Origin: Haematococcus lacustris | Taxonomy: Eukaryota; Chlorophyta; Chlorophyceae; Chlamydomonadales; Haematococcaceae | DNA: 64,000 nucleotides | Assembly (NCBI GenBank): GCA_030144725.1 | Contig: JASKMD010000029.1 | Location: 12,630,733-12,694,732, forward strand | Reading direction: 5' to 3' | In this document: positions 57,301 through 64,000 of the stretch, piece by piece | Layout: every line of letters starts with the position of its first letter | Numbering within the stretch: the first letter of the stretch is position 1 | The notes under the pieces: model-generated | What the model saw: only the letters and a program-made list of their open reading frames with translations | Databases searched by the model: none | Told to the model about the DNA's origin: nothing | Position numbers and translations under genes: made by a program

Positions 57301-57426
57301 GACTCCTTCAACCGGGTGCCGAAACCACTCTCTACATCTGACGACTGGAGCAGCCTCCAAGGGAACATCCTCACTATCTGCACAGGCGACGTGAGACACA
57401 CAAGATTCATTAGGAGGGAGATCTAG
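54310..57426 (+). CDS. LINE N-terminal polyprotein: repeat/membrane region, 2A, tandem Josephin-like proteases
   Basis: 1038 codons. Residues about 25-50 contain a hydrophobic segment (YICLCIALVLIALQL); residues about 110-190 are SETTTRRHN/PQLGD repeats; residues about 267-456 hold five 38-residue repeats (PHAGLLP...RYPHAHTN...DEQPCEQP...). Further hydrophobic segments lie near residues 477-495 and 615-638, the latter running straight into GDIEANPGP (residues 639-647), a consensus 2A ribosome-skipping motif. Downstream are two similar protease-like domains: CQVYCLNN (Cys 56290) with HSMAMKCIDGAWNLLDS, and ECCLVHAFNMAMG (Cys 56899/56902) with HQHATAIKHTPHGWHQLDS. The Cys-Asn-Asn box, His and W-x-LDS blocks recall Josephin deubiquitinases; this is inference without alignment. 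The terminal TAG aligns with a Trp codon (TGG) in LINE copy 1 and may be a nonsense mutation. The start is the first in-frame ATG and is uncertain. Confidence 0.75.
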   Translation: MWTATWTPWTLAAASHCKLAVPSKPRKTYICLCIALVLIALQLNYRCFGLGSRRTQAHSSLMSSSNPAYRVEYERFHVLPAWTAMPDCCELKGTMSLSKGVHSEKQSETPFGDNSEKHSESLFGENSETTTRRHNSETTTRRPQLGDHNSETTTRRHNSETPFGDNSETITRRHNSETQLGDNSENKQLGEGWKSSQTIRRQLGACQPWWSQLRQTKVITIWRRMVRANTGWACNTSLPLTPCRPLPPHSEHTPEVHLNAPEMQHRPAHAGLLPGTRYLHAHTNELEDMQPCEQPSTLPEPDMYAPHAGLLPHTRYPHAHNSEPKDAQPCEQPSTRPGPATLAPHAGLLPCTRYPYAHTNNPEDEQPCDQLSTLPGPAKYTPHADPLPCSRYPHAYTNETEDEQPCAQPSMLPGPAVYAPHAGMPPRSRYPHAHTNGVKDEQPCEQLHGRPIPHGPPIHDLYVDVLPLDINKVVGGKAYLIHITIALFSMLGLHLYTPPQRTQVTTPSQSKACLLKHIKRVRRWKGVIVISALPLCPYLDGSATRHNALLCLSVCMDNWTTHGHFTHSGPRASLIVHHYNTTLHRYTTYRIDITSKQVVHNTMLPSCLLTTATQWLGAITTVYSTIALIYMAWLLLAAGDIEANPGPTNEHYMQARHSSACQVYCLNNAAGHEWVTMQDIDLFYENRLLQFTDHFERGAWLMARGVDGYSDEVIEMYLRVHYGLAVQSIAQLNQPSDWSADNLGILAGQYGTHTFLCKKPGHSMAMKCIDGAWNLLDSMETTPTPLSHIPTATMRTMHQLFVITPNTRSREQMRMCAEKDIHHIISHVEQTGHGHNATAVDPAHPTVTARNLDHGYMERQYEECCLVHAFNMAMGKKCIDYHAVISHCKQLAEHLQHLAQEARAAGHTIQTLKTDHIYHAKGKFSSDTLNHYLHRKHHEMHMYLHPASTYLPTQSITPETITNAITSTGSTHTKAVILLSHQHATAIKHTPHGWHQLDSFNRVPKPLSTSDDWSSLQGNILTICTGDVRHTRFIRREI
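54609..54880 (+). repeat. CTCGGAGA-type short tandem repeats in LINE copy 3
   Basis: Tandem blocks such as ACTCGGAGACCACA and ACACAACTCGGAGACACC encode SETTTRRHN/PQLGD-like units. The repeats vary in block order and are in frame with the polyprotein. Confidence 0.85.
55108..55677 (+). repeat. Five 114-bp coding repeats in LINE copy 3
   Basis: Five tandem units of 114 bp encode 38-residue repeats. Each has HAG-LP, RYPHAHTN and a DEQPCEQP core with one conserved Cys. Later units diverge, and the fifth fades into GRPIPHGPPIHDLY. Being in frame and retaining the Cys suggests selection at protein level (inference). Confidence 0.85.
56224..56250 (+). other. 2A (ribosome-skipping) motif in LINE polyprotein
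   Basis: The codons read G-D-I-E-A-N-P-G-P, matching the D-(V/I)-E-x-N-P-G-P consensus, and are preceded by a Leu-rich hydrophobic stretch (YMAWLLLAA), as usual for active 2A sequences. Skipping would occur between Gly and the final Pro (56248-56250), separating a 646-residue N-terminal protein from the protease-like part. 2A motifs are known in some other non-LTR retrotransposons (trypanosome and sea-urchin elements). Confidence 0.9.
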
Positions 57427-57883
57427 ATAGCGGACCCACTGGAGGCCACCACCCCTACAGCGCTTGCAGCACACTTCCGAGATCACCTGGACCCGATAGA
57501 TCTTACCACAGACCACACAGAGGCAAGAGAGACCCCTGGCCCCTTGCACGTGACCACCACCGAGACCAGCTGCACAACCGATAGCACGCGCATGGCGACA
57601 GCAGAGGGCATCCCCCCACACGACGATCCTACCCGGCTGCGACAGCGCCGGGACACACCCACGGTCACTCTCCGTCCGCAAACAACGACACGTATTCATC
57701 GACCCACTACGCCCCTCGACACCGCCACCGACGTTGCCAAAAAGCGCGTTCGAGTCACCAAGAGACACGGTAACGACACACACACTCAAACCCTCATGTT
57801 CAAATATCTTTGCAAACCCACCGCTAAGACCCACAACACTGGGCCAGTCTCCACCATAGACGAGGCACCTCAATCCACGCCCG
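57427..57883 (+). pseudogene. LINE copy 3: linker before APE domain, cut by gap 2
   Basis: Continues the polyprotein frame directly after the TAG: IADPLEATTPTALAAHF, DHLDPIDLTTDH and the TQTLMFKYL block. These align with ADPTRRATTEQLEQHL, THIDLTTQDL and TQTLMYRYL of copy 1 (4650-5020). There are no further stops before the gap. The sequence is basic and Pro/Thr-rich with no recognised domain. Confidence 0.7.
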
Positions 57884-58383
57884 NNNNNNNNNNNNNNNNN
57901 NNNNNNNNNNNNNNNNNNNNNNNNNNNNNNNNNNNNNNNNNNNNNNNNNNNNNNNNNNNNNNNNNNNNNNNNNNNNNNNNNNNNNNNNNNNNNNNNNNNN
58001 NNNNNNNNNNNNNNNNNNNNNNNNNNNNNNNNNNNNNNNNNNNNNNNNNNNNNNNNNNNNNNNNNNNNNNNNNNNNNNNNNNNNNNNNNNNNNNNNNNNN
58101 NNNNNNNNNNNNNNNNNNNNNNNNNNNNNNNNNNNNNNNNNNNNNNNNNNNNNNNNNNNNNNNNNNNNNNNNNNNNNNNNNNNNNNNNNNNNNNNNNNNN
58201 NNNNNNNNNNNNNNNNNNNNNNNNNNNNNNNNNNNNNNNNNNNNNNNNNNNNNNNNNNNNNNNNNNNNNNNNNNNNNNNNNNNNNNNNNNNNNNNNNNNN
58301 NNNNNNNNNNNNNNNNNNNNNNNNNNNNNNNNNNNNNNNNNNNNNNNNNNNNNNNNNNNNNNNNNNNNNNNNNNNNNNNNNNN
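57884..58383. other. Assembly gap 2 (500 N)
   Basis: Exactly 500 Ns, a placeholder. The left flank is a plus-strand LINE before its APE domain. The right flank is the RNase H region of a minus-strand LINE. Missing sequence must include the 3' end of the minus copy and either the rest or a truncation of the plus copy. Confidence 0.98.
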
Positions 58384-61300
58384 GTTGAGCCAGGTGTTGG
58401 TCTCTGTCCGTGTGGTCGGGCGGTAGGCCGGGGTGTTGGCCAGCTCTGGGTGTAGCGCCGCGTGCTTGGCGAGGGCATCGGCGCCTTCGTTGCCGATAAT
58501 TCCCGAGTGGGCCCGGACTTTGTAGAAGTGGATCGTGACGGGGCTATCGATGATGAGGGTAGCGATAGCGGTCAGGATGTCGTTGTGCCTGTGTGTGATG
58601 AGCGACATCGGGTTAGCGAGGGCTCGGCGGATCTGGTAGATAGAGCAGAGGCTGTCGGTGGCGATGCGTGTGGCCCCCGTTGTGAGTGCCGCGTGTATCG
58701 CCGTGAGTTCCGCTTTGTTGATGGTGTTGCTTTCTGGGTCGTCCAGGGCGACGGTGATGAGGACGTTGGTCTCCGGGATATAAACCCCCGCCCCGACGCT
58801 CGCTGGGGCTGCCCCCGAGGTCTTAATGCAGCTGCCGTCCGTGTACGCGAGCGTGGCCCATTCGGTGATGGCCATCCGTGGCTGCGTCGTGGAATGGTGC
58901 GTGAGTTGTTGGTGGCCGCGCTGGTGCCCCGAGGTGGGGAGGTCCTTGTCCAACGGCAGGCGCATGTGTTGTTTGTGGCCGCTAGGGGGTGTGGCTGGCT
59001 GGCTTTGATTCGTTGGTCTGTTGCGGATTGGGTGTGTGTCCCGTTGTGGGTGGAGGGCAGTGGCGGTGCTAGCCAGCCATCCTTGGGGATTGCCTTTGGT
59101 GACAAGTTGTTGTCCCGCTGCATTCCAGATGACGTAGATGTGGAGGTTGGCGTGCTTGCCTGGCTTGGAGCATCTGGTCTTGGTGGGGGGTATGCTAGCC
59201 AGGTGCTGACAGTAGTCAGGGTAGCGCCGCAGGGTGTCAATGTGTTTAGGGTAGGAGATGCCCTTTTTCCCAGGGATCAGCATGATGGTTGCCATGGCCT
59301 CCTCCTGTGTAGCTGAGTGTATAGCATGGTTGACGCATTTCAGTGCCACTGCATCGTCTGCCGGTACATTCCACGTGGATAGGCCAGTGTGGCGTACCAG
59401 TAGGCAGTTGTGGTGTGCCCCAAAGGCAGTGTCGTTGATGTCAGGGCTCCAATAGGTGGTGGTTTCTGGTCTAACTGTGAGTGGATCAGCCCATCTTTGG
59501 ACGGTACTTGGAAAGCTGCGTGTGGCGTGTAGGGTGTTAAGGGCTTTGTCTTGTGCCCCTCTCATGGGGTGGTGGCTGCTCTGTGCGTCCTGTCTCCTTA
59601 GTAGGGCCACTACCTCTGTGGCCAGGTTGCGTGTGTGTGGTGTGTGTTGTAACCAAGCGTGTAGATGTTGGTGTTGGTCTTTTGTCAGGAGGCCAGCTGT
59701 GCGACCCGACTCGTCGTGGACCGTTACGTGTTGCACTAAGTCGTGCCGTGGCATAATGGGCTCCCCCGTGCTGAGGCTCATCGCGGGGTCGGTCATGTGG
59801 GGGTGAAGTTGGAGGAAGGTTTCGCAATTGCCCGTCCCGACGATGTCCGTCTGCGGGTTGATGGGGTAGGTGTGGAAGGTGGCCTTCGAGTGCAGGTTGG
59901 TGCACCGGGGTAGCCAGGTGTGCGGGTCCGGTAGTCCCTGTCGGGTGTGGGCCGGCAGGTGCGTGTCGGGCCTCGCATGTCTGGCCTCTTGTATCTGCCT
60001 GTTTTCCTCGTCGTAGTCATTGCGCTTTGCTATGTAGTCCAGGTGTGCCGTGATGAGCGGCGCCGGTTCGAGAGTGGGGTGCCAGTGTACTCATATGAGG
60101 TCCGAGTGCGCTGACTGACGCATGGTAGTCTTGAAGTCATTGCTGCCGAACTTGCATATAGGGCACAGCCAGTATCCTGGTTCCTTGTGTCCTGACAGGT
60201 GGGCTTCCTCAAGGCAGGCTGGGTGGTAGGCCCTCTTGCAGTTGTGGCACGTTGGGCTGTCTCCTCTTGGTAGCCAGCACAGCTCACAGGTGCACACGTC
60301 CTTAGCCTCTTCCCTGCTGATGGTCTCTATGTGTGTGGGTGTATAGCCTTCTTCTGCACATAGTGGTAATGCCCATCTATCTATGACTGTGGGCTTCCAA
60401 TGCACCTTGTAGTAGCTTTCCTTGTTGATGCCGTCCCATTGCCAGCCATCTATGCTGGTAATGGCCTCTTGGTGGCCGTACATGGCCCCTAGTATGCAGC
60501 CTAGGTTCTTGGGTTTACAACGGCAGGCTTTATCCACCTTCCAGCTGGAGAGTCCTGGGAGGTCAAGGCCTACTATGCGCACTATATCCTGCGGGATAGT
60601 TTGGGTCTGTCTGCCCTCATTGTTCCGTTTCGTGCCCGCCTTGGGTAGAGTGGGCTTCGTCGGGGGGGGTTGTGTTGCTCGTTGCTCTCGTTTCAGCAGT
60701 CGTGAGCTCGTCCTGGTGGCATCATGGACTGCGGGTGCCGCTGCGGCCCGGTCCGCCGTTGCTGGTTGCGTTGCTTGCAGGGCCGCATACGCTTTCATAT
60801 CCATATAGCGGGTTCTGGTGTCTGGCACGGCGGGTGTGGGCGCAAGTTCCGTGAGACCCGCGGCCCAGGGTGTGATTTTGCGTTGGGCGGGCGGTAGGGT
60901 GAGTGATGTGTTGCGGCTGTCCCGGATGGTGCGCGTTGCGGTCGCGTCAGGGCATGAGGGCTGGACCGCCATGGCCGCAAGTTTGTTGAGGGCGATAATG
61001 TGTTTCTGTTTGACCTTTTTCCCGTATTTCGATGTGAGCATGCTACCCGTGATGATGTGTGTGTTGCCCTCGCAGCTGAGTTCACACGCGTTGGTAATGC
61101 CTAGGCTTTTGAGGCAGGTGATGCTGGCGCTGACGACGTCGTGTGCATGAGAACTGTTGGCTTGCGTGATGAGGCGGCCGAGTGTGTGGCATTCCTCGGG
61201 GTAGAGGGGTAGTCCCCCTTCCGTGGCTGCCAGCCCGGCTATTGAGGTATAGACTAGTTGCCGTGCCCTGAGGGTATGGTGGAAGAGGGTGAGCATGCGG

Positions 61301-64000
61301 TGTCCTTGAGTGTTGGCCAGGGTATTGAGCCATGTGATTTGCTTGTGTAGCATGCTCCTTGAGATGTGGGCGTGCGTCACATCTGTGGACTGGAGGCTTT
61401 GTGTGAGGGCTGTTGTGTTGCGAGCGTGGTATTCCTGAGCTGTGGAGCTGATGCCCATGCCTAGTTTCCCGGCGTCTTCTCTGACAATGGCGTTGGGCGT
61501 TCCCAGGGGGAGTCTGAGTTTAAGCTTAACGCATTGATTAATGGACCTGTCATATAGCTCAAGGTCCCCTGGGGTGCAGGGTACGGCGCAGAAGCTGTAG
61601 GCTAGGCTGGGTATGATGGCCGTGCGGATGATGTGTATGGCCTGTCTAGCGCTAGCAAAGGAGCGTCTGAGTCTCTCTAGTTTTTGGCGTAGCTGGGTAA
61701 TCATAGCGGTGTGTTGTGGTTTCCAGTCCAGCGTCATGGTGATGAGCACACCCAGGTAGGTGAAGGGTGAGGTCGGGCGGTGGTATGTGACGGGTTTCCC
61801 TTGTAAGCTTACAGTTTGGAGTTGTTGGCGGGCCCACTTATCCGCTTCGGCCGCGTTGCTGCACATGCCGGTTTCGATCGAGTGATGGAGCGCCGCTGTT
61901 GCGAGGGTTTTACTGTGTGAGATGATGAGGTGACCCCAGTCCGAGAAGGCTGAGAGTTTGTCCGCTTGGCAGCGGAGGTTGCGGAGTGTGTTGCAGAGGA
62001 TTGCTATGTCGTCGGCGTAGTCAATGCTGCTGACAGTGGCGCGTTCCCCGCTGTCGGCCGTCGCGGATTTGAATTTATAGCCCCTCGCGCCCACCTGCAG
62101 CCAGCGTAGTAGGGGTTCGATGTAGATGAGGAACAGGAAGGGTGAGAGTGAGTCGCCCTGGATGGTGCCCCGGTCCACGGGTACCGGGTTAGTGGGACCG
62201 TAGGGAGTTCTGAAGCGCGTTGTAGCGCCCGTGTATAGGTCCTTCACTGCGTCCGTCGCGTCCGTGGGGAAGCCTAAGTCGTGCATGATCCATAGTAGTT
62301 TGTCCTGGCAGGTGGTGTTGAACGCACTGGTGAAGTCGACCAGGAGCGCGTAGATATCTGCCTTAGCCAGCTTAGCATCTTCAAGGGCCATGACAAGCAT
62401 CTGTAGCTGTTGTGTAGTGTTCCTATGGGAGCGGAACCCAGCTTGGTTCTTGCTGAGCATCCCATTGGCTTCAGCATACTCAGAAAGCATCTTAGTTATG
62501 AGGCTGGTCCACAGCTTGTAGACGGTGTTGGCTAGGCCCACAGGCCTGTAGGAGTTAAGGTCCGTTTCTTGCCCTTTGTCTTTGTAGAGCAGGCATGTGT
62601 CACTGGTCTTCCACGTGGTTGGTGTGCAGCCTGTAGCCCACATGATGATGAACAGCTGGTGTATGGTGTCCCTCATCTCCCACGGCAGCATCTTGATGAT
62701 CTCGTTCTCAATGCCGTCTGGTCCCGGGGCCTTGCCTCCTGCCAGCCTGCTGAGGCATTCCTGGAAGCCTGCCTTGTCCATGATGGCTGTGTGTAGCCAA
62801 TGTACGTTTTGGCAGGTGTGCATCGTGAAAGGGTCGTCCGCTTTGGCGCGGGCCCACGGGTAGTTTCGAGTCTGCGTGTTTGTGTAGTTGCCAGTTTTGG
62901 GGGTCGGCGGCGTGAGCTTTTGTCTGTAGGCCTCGGTAATTATCCGGTTCAGGTCGGCCGGGGCCGTGCATATCTTGTTGGTGGTGGGGTCGGCTAGCGC
63001 CTGCAGGCCTTTGTGATCGGTGCGGGACGGGCGTAGGATGTATTTGTTCGCTTTCTTAGGCTGGGTGCTTATTAGTTGTTGCATTCTGACACGGGCTTTG
63101 GCGATGGCGAGTGCGGAGTCGTCGTCGTCTAGCTTGTGAATTTGGTCGCGGTACGAGTTGGTCAGCTGGGCGAGCGCGGCCTGCACGTGATTTTCGGTTG
63201 TGTCGTCGCCATGGCGCGCTTGTACCGCCTCCCTTGTTTCCGCATTTGTCGTATCTGTCTCTGGGATAAGTTCTTCGATGGTTGGGTGCACGTTGTTTTG
63301 CTTGAAAAACACTCTAGCCTTCCGGCTGAGTTCTCTGGTGGTTTTGAGCTTTTTGCCTAGTGCCTGTCTAATCCTACACATGGTCCTGCGTTGGTAGTGT
63401 TGGCCCCCCCTTGTTAGGGTCTTAGTATTGCACGTCTTGATAGCTGTCGTCCTGCAGGTTTGCAGTAGGGTTGTGAGCATGGTAGCTGCGGTGTCTACAG
63501 CTTCCCTGGCTGGGAGGCCTGCTACCAACGTTAGGCGCTGTGGTTGTTGGGGGTTGGCCTTGTCAATCGTGGTCAGGAAGTGGATAGCATCAGTGTACAT
63601 GGGAGCAAGGTAAGTTGTCAGGTGTGCGTGCAGTTGTGGGGCACCTGAGCTGGGTTGTTGCACTGCCAGGCGGTAGGCTTCCCTGTCCTTATTGGTAATG
63701 GGGGTGGTAAGGATGGTGTGGCTGTGCTTCTGAGGTTTTTGTGGGGCTGCCAGGTCTATGCCCAGTCGGGCTGTACTGAGTGTGGCGGTGAGTGGTCTGT
63801 GGTCGCTAAGATATGCGTTCGTGTCGACGTGCGTGCGGTGTACAGGGCCGTGTCTTGCGTCGCGCGTCAGTATGGCGTCGATGCGGCTGTTGCAGTGCGG
63901 TTGTTGGTAGGTCCTGGCCCGGTCGCCGGGATCAGCTTCGGACAGGCGCATCTCTGTTGCGAACTCCCTCATCATGTTGTCTTGTGTGTATTCGGTGTGC
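58384..64000 (-). mobile_element. LINE copy 2, Dualen/RandI-like, near-intact frame
   Basis: A second copy of the same LINE as copy 1, on the minus strand, entering at the right window edge in the APE domain and leaving at gap 2 in the RNase H domain. It lacks the MITE, hAT and SINE insertions of copy 1 and shows the uninterrupted target sequences at the hAT and SINE sites. The RT and PHD parts differ from copy 1 by scattered single substitutions only, so both insertions are recent. Confidence 0.93.
58384..64000 (-). pseudogene. LINE copy 2 polyprotein: APE-RT-PHD-RNase H, one nonsense codon
   Basis: From the right edge: the APE domain end (SDHRPLTATL near 63790), the reverse transcriptase with GGKAPGPDGIENEIIKMLP (about 62740), the FTSAFNT block and QGDSLSPFLF, and YADD at 62008-62019. 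The PHD finger (CELC...CPIC) is at about 60290-60150. At 60091-60093 a TGA stands where copy 1 has CGA (Arg), a C-to-T change at a CpG. The same frame then continues through SLSTGEPIMPRHDL and the RNase H motifs (AYTDGSCIKTS near 58850, NKAELTAIHAAL, ATDSLCS, AHSGIIGNEGADALAKH) to gap 2. The zinc motif and restriction-like endonuclease are in the gap. Apart from the single nonsense codon this copy looks intact. Confidence 0.9.

Larger units (their letters stand above)
54310..57883 (+). mobile_element. LINE copy 3, 5' half (runs into gap 2)
   Basis: This is the only copy here that shows the LINE N-terminal region. The coding frame runs 54310-57426, has a TAG at 57424-57426, and continues open in the same frame to the gap with a basic Thr/Arg-rich linker (VRVTKRHGNDTHTQTLMFKY). 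That linker matches 4980-5030 of LINE copy 1 (HTQTLMYRYL), so it belongs to the same kind of element. The protease-like part is much more diverged from copy 1 than copies 1 and 2 are from each other in their reverse transcriptases. This suggests copy 3 is a different subfamily. The APE and downstream domains are missing at the gap. Confidence 0.85.

Overview
The window looks like nuclear DNA of a green alga, probably of the Chlamydomonas/Volvox group. The grounds are a very GC-rich, minisatellite-laden sequence, spliced genes with GT-AG introns, and a LINE carrying both an apurinic-type and a restriction-like endonuclease, the layout known from the Dualen/RandI clade of Chlamydomonas. The species assignment is inference. 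I found no convincing housekeeping gene. Almost everything is a mobile element, its debris, or a tandem repeat, and two 500-N runs mark assembly gaps of unknown true size.

Layout. 1-2963 is a nearly pure CCCAG array. About 3620-16672 holds a 5'-truncated LINE (copy 1) on the + strand, hit by three younger insertions: a 239-bp foldback MITE (2-bp duplication), a 3.7-kb hAT transposon (8-bp duplication) and a 599-bp SINE-like element (14-bp duplication). Removing each insert with one copy of its duplication restores the LINE reading frame. 16673-29521 is a giant minisatellite that contains a tandem duplication of about 6.1 kb, running into gap 1.

30022-53512 holds two related, inverted gene sets. 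Set 1 is accessory gene E (-) divergent from transposase gene A (+). Set 2 is transposase gene B (-) divergent from accessory gene C (+), followed by a 2-oxoglutarate/Fe(II) dioxygenase-like gene D (+). A and B resemble the EnSpm/CACTA (Tnp2) transposases. A keeps a D-D-E triad; B has lost the first Asp and carries a frame-breaking repeat deletion. Inverted arrays of a 45-bp palindrome-bearing satellite lie at 40616-40801 and 52786-53512 and bracket set 2. Foldback MITEs beginning CACTCCTAC with 2-bp duplications are scattered in and around these genes.

53513-64000 contains the 5' half of another LINE (copy 3, +), running into gap 2, and an inverted near-intact LINE (copy 2, -) leaving it. 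Copy 3 shows what copy 1 lost: a repeat-rich, membrane-segment-bearing N-terminal protein ending in a canonical 2A (NPGP) ribosome-skipping motif, then two tandem Josephin-like cysteine-protease domains. Combining copies, the full element reads: N-terminal repeat protein - 2A - protease-like x2 - APE endonuclease - reverse transcriptase - PHD finger - RNase H - zinc motif/restriction-like endonuclease - 3' tail. The SINE-like element carries the same 3' tail, with a conserved stem-loop, and is probably mobilised by this LINE.
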